Assembly: GCA_020912385.1 (NCBI GenBank)
Contig: CP087213.1
Coordinates: 2,418,001-2,482,000 of the forward strand
Origin: Neofusicoccum parvum
Taxonomy: Eukaryota > Ascomycota > Dothideomycetes > Botryosphaeriales > Botryosphaeriaceae
Reading direction: 5' to 3'
Length of the DNA: 64,000 nucleotides
Of this stretch, positions 23,662-33,124 are shown piece by piece. The position numbers and the translations under genes are program-made. Under the pieces are notes generated by a model, which saw only the letters and a list, made by a program, of their open reading frames with translations, searched no databases and had not been told where the DNA came from. Numbering within the stretch: position 1 is the first letter of the stretch; every line of letters begins with the position of its first letter.

Positions 23662-24765
23662 TCAGAAGGGCCGGTCCCACGGCAGTTTCGAACGCGCAAA
23701 TTCCTCAAACTCGGCGTCCATCAGAGACATGAGAACCTTGTCCTTCCCCTCCTTCATCCACTCCGAATCATGTGCGAATGCCACGTGTACCCCGTAGTGC
23801 TTCTCCATCAGTCTGATTCTCGCAATTGTTTCCTTAGCAGCTGCGAGATCAGTGTGAAGGCTCGGTATACCCCCTAGCTTCGAGTCGGTCGCATACTCGA
23901 AAGCGCCCTCGTACAAAGGTCTTGTGAATTTGTCAGCACCCTGCTATTGAGCTTCTACTCCGATCAGACTTGCCTCGAGTGGCAGCAATCGCTGCCAAGC
24001 ATCACCCAGTCTCCGGACTGCAAGCGTGCCGCCGCGCAGAGATTGCCCGGCATGTGGCCTGGCGCCTGGATCACCCAAAAGCTGCCATCGCCAAACAAAT
24101 CCATAGCACAGGGAAAGGCCCCAAACTGCACCCAGGGCCCGGACAGCTCCTCCCATCTCTCTGTCGCCTTCTCAGGATCGAAAAATCTGCCATCAAACAT
24201 TGCGGGGATCCGGTCAACGTCAAGTCGGAAATGTCCTGGGGCGCAGTACGCCTTTGTTCCAGGACCGAAGTAGCCCGTCGCATTCGGAAACTCGTCTTTA
24301 ATGGGGCGGCAGTGATCGTGGTGGGCATGGCTGTGAAGAATGAGCCCTAGTCTCTATACAAGTATGATGCATCGCGAACCTGAAGAGGATCTTGTTGATT
24401 TCCGTGCTATTAATGTTGCGGGTGGCCAGCTGCTCCGGGTAGGACTTCCGCGCTCCGGCAGGCTTCAAAGGGTCCAGAAACGTCTTTTGTATCCTGGGTG
24501 TGTAGTTATCCGCTTGCTTGCGCTCCCGTAAGCGTGTTAAACATCAGGGCCGTACCATCAAGCATACCTCGCTCATCCCGATGTCCCACAAGACATGCTG
24601 GCCGCTACCCGGATGGGTAACGCAAAAGGACCAATTGTACATACGAAATGTCTCATTCTGTACACCCGCATGCATGATTGCCGTGTAGCCAATCCAACTC
24701 CCTCCATCCATGATTGACAGCTTGACGTACCCAGTGTCGGGCAATGGAGGCAAGAAGGCTACCAT
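23662..24765 (-). CDS. Metallo-beta-lactamase-fold hydrolase (lactonase-like)
   Basis: MBL-fold metal hydrolase, resembling N-acyl homoserine lactonase-type proteins that open lactones or related rings. The start at 24765 gives MVAFLPPLPDTGYVKLS. The metal-binding HxHxDH is in ILHSHAHHDHCR, with later ligands in QAPGHMPGN, LGSDCCHSR and FAHDSEW. The first intron joins DIGMSE to QADNYTPRIQ. Between NKILFR and LILHSH the frame changes; only an intron of 28 nt fits, which is unusually short, so either a tiny intron or a frameshift is present. The join CCHSR to PLYEGAFE uses a GC-AG intron (GCAAGT donor). Stop at 23662. If the short gap is a real indel the gene is inactive, otherwise all catalytic residues are there. 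Confidence 0.7.
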
Positions 24766-25182
24766 GCTAGCAGAAATTGTCTTGCTAACAATGCAAGTTG
24801 TCCGAGCGGATCTCAGATGCCGTCAACCCATAAGATGGCTCTCTCAACTCCGGCATTTATATCTGCCGAAAGTGCCCCTCGGAAAGCCAAGTCAAAAGAG
24901 ACGGGCGGAAGGCCTGGAGATCTGCGACATGGGGGTGGCGTTTGGAAATTGCGGGGTAGATGTACGCCACACGAGGTTTAGTACGGATTGGTGTCGTTTC
25001 GTCGTGTTCTGAAATCCACCATGCGGCGGGGGCGGAGAATACAGTCTTTGCGGGGATTAAGTGGCGTCCTTCGAAACCACAAGCTCAATATCCAAGCAAC
25101 AGCTGATTTCATAACCTCTGCCACCACGTTTATATGATTTACCAAATACCATCCTCGTTACATCCCCTAACACTGCACCACC
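24766..25182. promoter_or_regulatory. Divergent promoter between MBL hydrolase and P450 2
   Basis: 417 bp between divergent genes. A TATA-like TTTATATGATT lies near 25128-25138, about 50 bp upstream of the P450 2 start. Confidence 0.45.
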
Positions 25183-26982
25183 ATGACATCCGTGTTCGAG
25201 CTCCTTGAACAGCCTAAGGGACTGCATCTGCTCCTTGGGGCATTTTTGGTGGCGCTGAGCATCTACTCGGCCATTTCGAAGCGTTTGGCCCAGGCACCAT
25301 ACCCTGGAATCCCGTTGGTCGGCTCAGAAAATGGGTACCAGGATGCAAAGGCCCGGTATATCTCATCTCCACGCCGAGTATTACAAGAAGCTGTTCAAAA
25401 GGTCAGTGCCACTGTACGCAACTCATTCTCTGGTGCTAACTCTATCCCAGGCCCAGGGTGTCTTCCAAGTCATCACCGATTCTGGCCCAAGAATCATCAT
25501 TCCTTTGAGATTTGTTGATGAGATCAAGGGTGATGCACAACTATCGTTCGCAGAATTCGTAAAGAATGTGAGTTGGACAAGAAACAGAGGCCATCTTAGC
25601 TGTTGGAACTAACACTTTATAGGATCTCATGGGATCCTACAGCGCTTTTGGTGGATTCATTATTGCTATGAAGAATGACATATTCCAGGACGCTCTTAGG
25701 GTCAAGCTTACGCAAGCGTTGAGTGAGAACATTCCACAGTTACCTTGCAGTTGTGCAATTAGGCTAATGCAAGTTGCCAGCGAAAATCACAAGGAGTCTT
25801 TCAGAAGAAACTGAAATGGCGCTGACTGATCTCTTTCCAGCTCAGGACGGCGAGTTCAACCCGTATATTACGTGTTATAAGACATCTCGGCTGACAATTA
25901 TTCATGCAGTATGGAGTGAACTTACACTGTATCCAGCCGCCGTACAGCTCGTCAGCCGACTATCAGCTCGCGCCTTCTTAGGAGAAAGGTTGTCTCGGGA
26001 TGCTACCTGGCTTCGAATATCTGCCGAAAACACCATGGATCTCTGGGCTGCAGCTTTCGTATTGAGGCAATTTCCGAAGTACCTTCGACCAATCATGTAC
26101 CGCATTCTGCCTCAAATCAAGAAATTGAAGGCAAACGAGCAGATAGCGAGAGGCATTATCGAGTCAGAGATCCAACGGAGGAAGACTCAACGAGAGAAAG
26201 AGCTGGAAGCTGGACTAGAGCCTGAGGAACATCTCGATGCCCTGCAGTGGCTAGAAGATGCCGCCAAAGGACGCCCGTTCGACGTCACTCATGGCCAGCT
26301 GGCGTTCGCCTTCGGCGCCATACATACCACCTCGGGCGCCTTGTTTAACACATTGTTCGACCTGTGTGCAAATCCTGACTTGATGGAGCCTCTGCGCGAC
26401 GAGATTCATGCGGTCATTGGGGAAGATGGTCTAGACACCAAGTCTTCCCTAAGCAAACTGGTGTTGATGGACAGTGTACTGAAGGAGAGCTTGAGGTTGC
26501 ATCCAGTTTCAATTAGTAAGGATGGTCCTCCCGTTACCTGCGTAACGCAAGGCTAACTTTGTCCCACAGTGGTGATGAACCGCGGAGCTGTGACATCCCG
26601 CACACTCTCAGACGGCACCATCCTTCCCAAAGGTGCCTCTATCGCGGTTCCAACATTATCTATGGTTGACGGAAACTTGTACCCGAGCCCCGAGCGTTTC
26701 GACGGGTACCGCTTTGTAAGACTTCGCCAACAGCCAGGCAATGAAGGACGCTGTCAATACGTTGCAACAAGTTCAGAACACTTGGGCTTCGGTCATGGCA
26801 AGCACGCTTGTCCCGGACGGTTCTTTGCAGCAAATGAGCTCAAGATAGTCCTGTCTCACCTTCTCATGAAGTTCGACTGGAAGCTTGTCGATGGCGAAAA
26901 GCGGCCTGAGGATATCCAATGGAGCGACATGATCGCTCCGAATCCGGCCGCAAGGATAATGTACAAGGCAAGGAAAGTGTAG
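25183..26982 (+). CDS. Cytochrome P450 monooxygenase 2
   Basis: Second P450, of a different type from P450 1. The start at 25183 gives MTSVFELLEQPKGLHLL, a hydrophobic membrane anchor. Joins give EAVQKAQGVFQVITD, AEFVKNDLMGSYSAF, LTQALTKITRSLSEE and LHPVSIMVMNRGAV. The I-helix carries GAIHTTSGALF, the K-helix ExxR is in LKESLRLHP, and the heme loop is FGHGKHACPGRFFA. The HTTS form and the FGHGxHACPGRFFA loop are typical of fungal P450s related to diterpenoid and indole-terpene oxidases, although no terpene gene is near. The stretch from LFPAQDGEFNP to IIHAVW may hide one more intron whose ends I could not fit. The stop lies 34 bp from the stop of the next, convergent gene. Confidence 0.87.
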
Positions 26983-27016
26983 AAGGATTAGATTGTCATG
27001 TATTCGTGGTTCCCTA

Positions 27017-28308
27017 TTAGTAGTAGCTATTATTCAACTTCGTGCGACTAGTCTTGCTGCCCTCGATGACAGTCGTGACTACCACATCGGTCTCCTTCAA
27101 AATGTGTTTCTGGCTGTCGGCATCTCCATACGGGTCCCGGTTCGCCACGTGCTCAGGGTCGTATGCGGCGGACGTGACCACGAGGTTGTTCATCTTCACG
27201 GAGCCCTTGCGGTGCGCGCTCCTTCTCTGGCCCGAAAAGGCTAGCCCAGATCTGCTGCCTGCGGGGCCGCTGCTGCCGGCCGCGGAGCTACGCAGGAACG
27301 GGATGTACTTGAAGAGCGGACGCAGGGGGGCGAGGGACCCAGCGACGATGCCTACGCCCTCTTCGACGAGCGACCACACAGCGATTGGGGCCACACCGTA
27401 AAGGAACTCGGCCGGGTCGTTATAAAGGACGAGGTAGCGGAGGCGTACGATTGTCGCCGTGCTGGCGCTGTTATATGCGAGTTTCTCGTTAGAGCAAAGT
27501 CCTGGCTAAAGGCAAAAGAGTTGGTGGGGTAGGGGTCTCTCACAACGCGCCCATTGCCAGGATGATGGATACCGAGACCTTGGTGCGCCGCTTTAGCTGG
27601 ACGTCATGAAGCATAAAGGCCGGGAGGACAGCCAGCGTCCAGTCTGTCAGAATGCACTCAGCCGAGTAGAAGTAGCCGATGTTGGCGTTCGTGGTCGGGG
27701 CCCCACAGGTGCCTTCGGCGCCGCCCCAGCTGGCTGCGAACGGTCGACAGTAGGTGACAATGACGATTTCGAACACGCCCGACGAAATCACCGTGATGCC
27801 TATGATCGCGTATAGAGCGTATCTGAAGCCTGGCTTGGTTGCTATGCGCAGCAGGGAAACGCAGATACTGCACTTGACAGGAATTGTCGTCAGGCAGTAA
27901 ATGAGCTGCGCGTGGACGAACCACTTGAAGACTGTCAGTCGCAGGGAGAGGCTTGCTGGATGGACGGCGCGAAGTACTTACCTTGCGGCCTTGCATGTTA
28001 TCATAGTCACTGAGCTGAGCGGCTCGAGCGCCTGCGCCATGGTATACCGTCAAGATGACCAGTGAGCAAGTGATCGAGAAGGTTATCTAAGGTAAACGGT
28101 AGTAAGCCACCGTGAGAGTCTTGGTGAGATGAACAGGGCAACGTACTAAGCCTACGATCATGAGCCAGTCATCGAGGCCTAAAGCGTTGATCTTCCAACG
28201 CACGAGTGTTCGAGCGATAACAGTGAGCCAGGTGAGAGCGAGTAGGACGACAATCAACTCCAGGAGTCCCCAGCCGGAGGGTGTGGGAATTGATGCCGTT
28301 GAAGTCAT
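27017..28308 (-). CDS. Rhodopsin-like / PTH11-type integral membrane protein
   Basis: Fungal multi-span membrane protein of the rhodopsin-like family (PTH11-related). The start at 28308 gives MTSTASIPTPSGWGLL. Joins after MIVGL, after MQGRK and after ILAMGA (giving MGAASTATIVRLRY) restore the frame. About seven hydrophobic segments are visible, including LLELIVVLLALTWLTVIA and YALYAIIGITVISSGVF. Family features are LGLDDWLMIVG, TIPVKCSICVSLLRI, the Cys pair CRPFAASWGG to GTCGAP, and AVWSLVEEGVGIVAGSLA. The cytoplasmic tail is basic and Ser-rich. Such proteins may sense external signals; the ligand is unknown. It could sense the cluster substrate, but this is only suggested by position. Confidence 0.83.
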
Positions 28309-29456
28309 CGCGGTCTTTGGTGAGAGGAAACCTCGGCGGGTGCATGCGCGTCTGGAGTATATCTAAATCGTCTGCAGAGCTGAGCATGGCGGGGACGCAG
28401 GCTCGATTGCGGCTGAACCAAGCATGACACGGACCTGAACTCAGCCCGGAACCGCCTTGTATTTCCAAAGTCTCTTCGTGTCTCAGATTCACCACATTGG
28501 CCGTTCTCATGCTCTTGTTCCGCGTGGCAGCACGGCCGACGGATGCTTAGTCTTCGGTTACGCGGTACGAAGAAATGATTGCAGCGATCAGGGAGGACTA
28601 GTCGGAAAATTTCAATGCGCCTCACTGAACAATGAGTCGCGCACTGGCAGGCCCTCGAGAGCAGCGTTGCAGCTCATCCACGAGTGTGCTTCAACCCCCG
28701 AATGTGCTGAGGCTGCTTGCGTCCTACACCTTTTAGCTCGAGCAAGACGAGCATCAGACGAGGATACTGGAGAGACAAAATTGAGCGTTGGCAATGCCCT
28801 GGGCTGACAGTAAAGGTTCGCGGCGAAAGGAGGCTTGTCGCCATCTCGGCCGTTAGAAGGGAATGAATGAATCGTGAGGCACGGTGTGGCGGCGGTAGGG
28901 GCATACAATATGTCCGGTCGCTTGAACATCTGCTGCTTTTGTATAACGCAACGACATGCTTGTGCCCAATCACAGGTCGTGGACGTTGTTGTGTTGTGTT
29001 AAATGTGGCTAGCGACAACGGGCCACTCCGCTTCGACAGACTTGTGGCAATCCCCGGCGGCCCTTCCGTGCTAGAAACGCCACAGCGTGTGAGTTCGAGT
29101 CATATCGTCGTCTTCTGGATCCTATCGTAATCGACGTTGTGGGGGCGCGGGCCCGCTGGAGTGCGTACGATGGCTACTGTGTACGAGAACTAGTCGGCCC
29201 GTTAGCTACCCCGGCCCTGGCTAGCCAGCAGTGACACCTTACCCTACGCATGCTGCTTGCGGGTCTTGCTTGTATGCAGCGTCATTAATGAAAGGGGAGG
29301 TGGGGGAGCATGAAGAGACAGCCAGCCCGGCTATTTACTGCGCTGTCACCAGCTTGACCGTTAAGTCTGCCGGAACCTTCGAAGACTAACGATCGGGTGG
29401 CTCATCTCGTCTCAGATCCTGCCTGGGCACCACTTGCTCCACTTTCAGCCTCAACC
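28309..29456. other. Intergenic sequence between divergent genes
   Basis: 1148 bp holding the promoters of the rhodopsin-like gene and SDR 2. Short open frames show no domain. Nothing else was recognised. Confidence 0.4.
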
Positions 29457-30646
29457 ATGCTCCCAGAAATTACCATTGACGATGCGAGCTTTGCCTCCCT
29501 CAAGGGCCAAGTCGTGCTCATTACAGGTATGTAAGATCACGGCTGTTGCACATACCTTATTGTCCCGTTTCAATGTTCACCCTACGCCACATGATGCGAT
29601 CGTCTTTCTGACCAGCCTACTGCCACGCACAGGGGGCTCATCTGGTATTGGCCTTGCGACCGTCAAATTGATGTTATCGCTGGGAGCATTCGTGGTCGCA
29701 GGAGACATCAATGAGCCGCCAGTGCCACCGACGGAGCACCTGTCGTTCCAGCGCACCGACGTGACCAGCTGGAAGGACCTATCCGCTCTGTTCAAGAAGG
29801 CCAAGGCGCTCCATGGGCGCATCGACCATGTCTTTGCCAATGCTGGTATCTCCACGCGCGTCAATTACCTGGAACAGGACGTGGATGAGAACGGCGACCT
29901 GCTGGAACCATCGTTCCAGGTCATCGATGTCAACCTGCGAGGTGTGCTTAACACGGCAACTTTGGCGCTATACTACCTGAGACCTGAGAGACAGGAGGGC
30001 GGTGGGAGCATTGTTCTGACTGCGTCATCCACGAGTAAGCGCCTTCAAAATTTCAGACCATTGTTCCTATAGAATGTGGGCGCCTTAGGATATCGCTAAT
30101 TCCTGGTTTTGTTATAGGCTTCCAAACGATGCGTGCTACTGACTACGGTAAGTCCCCACAATAAACCGTGTGTAGGGAGTGAGATGATTCTCAAACGTTG
30201 CGGAGACGGTAGCCAAAGCTGCCGGGTCTATCTCGCAGATACATTCTGAGTATAACTGACGCGTCTGGCCAGCGATCTCAAAACACGGCGTCCTCGGTGT
30301 GATGCGTGGTTTGCTTCCGAACATCAAATCCGCGAATCTTCCAATCCGGCTCAACATTATCAACCCTGCCTGGACCGACACAGGCATTGTACCGGCTGCG
30401 GTCGTTGAATCGGTGGGAGCCAAGGCGCAACCACCTTCAGTAGTTGCGCGGTCAGCAGCGATGCTAATGACGGATGAGTCAAGGAACGGGCAGGCTATCT
30501 ACTCGGCGGAAAGCAAACTCTACGAAATCGAGCAGGCCGTCCTACAGCCGGCGGCAGCGACTATTGTTGCCGATAGGATGAGCGAGGACGAAGTGTTCAA
30601 GTTGCTGCTACAGAAGATGGGCGGAGAATACCAAGACAAGGTGTAA
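29457..30646 (+). CDS. Short-chain dehydrogenase/reductase (SDR) 2
   Basis: NAD(P)-dependent SDR of about 290 residues. The start at 29457 gives MLPEITIDDASFASLKG. The first intron lies inside the cofactor loop, joining VVLITG to GSSGIGLATV. The adenine-side Asp is in VAGDIN, the NAG motif is FANAGIS, and the Ser region is SIVLTASST. A second intron precedes FQTMRATDY and a long third intron of about 125 nt splits the catalytic site, giving Tyr-Ala-Ile-Ser-Lys-HGV. The tail RLNIINPAWTDTGIV is standard for classical SDRs. It marks the probable right border of the catabolic-type cluster. Relation to SDR 1 is only at family level. Confidence 0.82.
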
Positions 30647-31518
30647 GGCTTAGTGGTCCTTGGAACAGTGCAATGATTGTTTTGTTCTGCTGGAGATAAA
30701 GTTTTAGCAGAGTTCCAATTATGTGGTTGAAACAGCCCATCAACCTCTATGACAAGGAAATCTGTTCTTGAGTTCACTACTTGCAAGTGCTTTTCACTCT
30801 TTGCCATAGTACACTTTTGTGTTATATTACAGTTGATGTCTCGCTATAGCTTTAGCTGCCTCACTATGCCATGATAACGACTATTTAAATGACGCCGTGC
30901 CAGTACTACCTCCTACATGGCTTACTAGACGGCCTTCTTTTCGTCGTTGGAAAGAGGTAGTCTCCCGCAGTTCTTTCCACTTCTCTCTCTTTATTGGTTA
31001 TTAAGAGATGTAAGAACCAGTGTTATTTACCTGCCGACCACGGACAAAGACGAGAGGCTGGAACGGAGGACTGTACAGCTGTTCTAACCAATGACCAACG
31101 GACTAGTTCTTAATATAGGCTCACCGGAAGACCCAGAGGAACAAGAAGACTGGGATACCGACGGTCTAGTACTATCGGAGGAGGCCACGACAACACAGCC
31201 CCGACAAGCACGGCCAGGACAACAGGCACGGGAGCCTCCTTCCCTAAAGAACCAATGGCAAGAGGCACTCCAGCAGGGCCAAGTGTTAAGGCAACTCCGG
31301 AAAGCAGTACAACGATGAGAAAGGACCTTCCCACCGGAGTTTGCAACTAAGTTCAAGATCTCGATTGCGGAGTGTTCACTAGACCATTAAGGAAACCTCC
31401 TCTTTAGGGAAAGGAAATAGGTAGGTGTTTAAAAGAAGGACCGTATAAGATAACTATATCTGTCTGTTCTAGCCACGTGGGTGGATTACGTCACCGAGCC
31501 GTGACACATAAAACGACC
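30647..31518. other. Intergenic sequence with possible retroelement remnant
   Basis: AT-rich flank, then an open frame at 31091-31318 rich in Gln, Glu, Pro and Arg (for example TTQPRQARPGQQAREPP), gag-like in composition only. Pyrimidine runs and short direct words near 30960-31010 add to the impression of a degraded element. No terminal repeats were found. Confidence 0.3.
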
Positions 31519-32505
31519 CTAGAAATCCACATTCTCCAACGGATCGACCCAACTAACCAACTCATTCTCCTCCGCCTGCACATACATCAACTCAACCCTC
31601 TTCCCCTCCCCACCACCACCGCCGCCCGCGCCCTCCACCGCCAGCGCAGCCAACTGCGTCAAAACCGCTGGCGTCGGCGCATCATCCAGTATCTCCGAGT
31701 GAATGTCGCCCAAGCCGCCCTTTCCCGCGACAGCGCGCCGCAGCGGCGGATACGAGGTGCTGGAGCCGGTCCCGACGGGGCCGAGGTAGTAGACCAGCAG
31801 CGTGGAGCCCACGAAGACGCAGGCGATGGGCGTCGTCTTCATGGCACTGTCTTTGATGCGGCCGGCTATTTCACGTCACGTCAGAGATGGAGGGGAGGGA
31901 CTTGAGGAGAGTTTCGTTGTTCTGGGAGCTGGTGTTGAAAGGATGGTGTTAAAATCAAAAAAGAGAAAGCAGAGAAATGGGGAAATTCAGATGCATCTTA
32001 CATGGTGAAGAACAGGGTCCCCTTGGAGTCGCCGTCGCTGCAGGCAGCGATGCCGCGGGCCGAGGCCAGCGGCGCCGTCCCCGTCTTCAGCTGATGGAAG
32101 CCCGGGCTAAGCCTGCACACCAGCAGCTTGTTCGATTTGCCGTTCACCACGCCGTACACGTTGACCTGGTGCTGCTTGTCAGCGTCTTCCCTCATCCCTA
32201 AGCCCAGGGGACGCATCGCATACCATCTTGTGGAACAGGACGGAAGTGATTGCCGAAGGATTGGTAAGATCGCCGGGAGGGATGTCGCTGGATGAGAACT
32301 CCGCCCCACCACGACCGGCGCTTGGATCAGTGGATGGTGGCTCGGTGGTTGGACAGCTGGCCGGCACAGAGCCCAAGCGCAGCTTCGTTTTACGGGTTTC
32401 CGACCAGGGCATCTGGTCCGCCGCCAGCTGCTGCTCCTGGTCGTTGTAGAAGAGGAAGAAATTCTCTGCATCGAGCGGGTTGGGGATCGAAGTGATGGCC
32501 GTCAT
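31519..32505 (-). CDS. Hypothetical protein, possibly beta-propeller/lectin-like
   Basis: Unrecognised protein of about 240 residues in three exons. The start at 32505 gives MTAITSIPNPLDAENFF. The first join (VLFHKM to QHQVNVYGVVNG) uses an intron near 32175-32224. The second (TLFFTI to AMKTTPIACVFVG) uses a long intron near 31845-31997. Short beta-type repeats such as KLLVCRLSPGFHQL, RGIAACSDGD and IACVFVGSTLLVYYLG recall fungal fucose-lectin-like propellers, but the match is weak and I do not assign a fold. A glycine run (GAGGGGGGEG) lies near the C-terminus. It is codirectional with, and 620 bp downstream of, the large gene at 33125-36927, and may belong to that locus. Confidence 0.55.
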
Positions 32506-33124
32506 TGTGGGTAAGGCACAGGAAGAAGGTGTTTGCACGGATATAAAGAATAGACTGATAGCGCCGTGGGAAAGTGCTGCGGATTGGAGCAAAAGACGGA
32601 GAGCTCAACCGTTTTTATGCTGTTGCTTTGCGAGCCTTGATGTCATCGTTGATGCTCGTCCTGTTGATGGCTGCCACCGTCCGAGCTGAACGCCGCACTG
32701 CTGATGAAGATGCTGGCTGAGATGGGGTTGATGTGCCAGCCCGCCAGCCCCCTGCGAGTTGCCCGTTGCGGCGACGTTCTGCGAGCACCAAAATGGTGGC
32801 CCCGCATTGAAGATCCCAAAGAACAAGGATCGCTCTGCACGCAATCACGGGCCGGGACGGACGGGTGGCGTTACCAACAGGCCCGTCGCGCAGCAGAAGG
32901 GTAGCACGAAGGTCATGCAAGCCATCGGAAAAGGAGCGCTGATCTGATTCTTAAGCTGTGATTGGCCATATCAATCGTATTTGACCAACTTGCCAGATCC
33001 CTGATTCTCGAAAACTGACTACACTCCCCATCGCATTGCGCAGACGCTTGTATAAAGTAATAGCACATGCAACGTCAGGTCAGCGCGCCGATCCGCCGAT
33101 CCATCGAGAAGCTGAACCAACCCC
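32506..33124. other. Intergenic sequence
   Basis: 619 bp between two minus-strand genes. Several overlapping open frames in this GC-rich stretch lack support. It should contain the promoter of the gene at 31519-32505. Confidence 0.4.

Noticed and set aside
29085..29105. GTTCGAGTC resembling a tRNA T-loop
   Set aside because: No acceptor, D or anticodon arms can be paired around it.
1..30646. Secondary-metabolite biosynthetic cluster interpretation
   Set aside because: Two P450s and two regulators would fit, but no polyketide synthase, peptide synthetase, terpene synthase or prenyltransferase is present, whereas hydroxylase, extradiol-type and FAH enzymes point to degradation.
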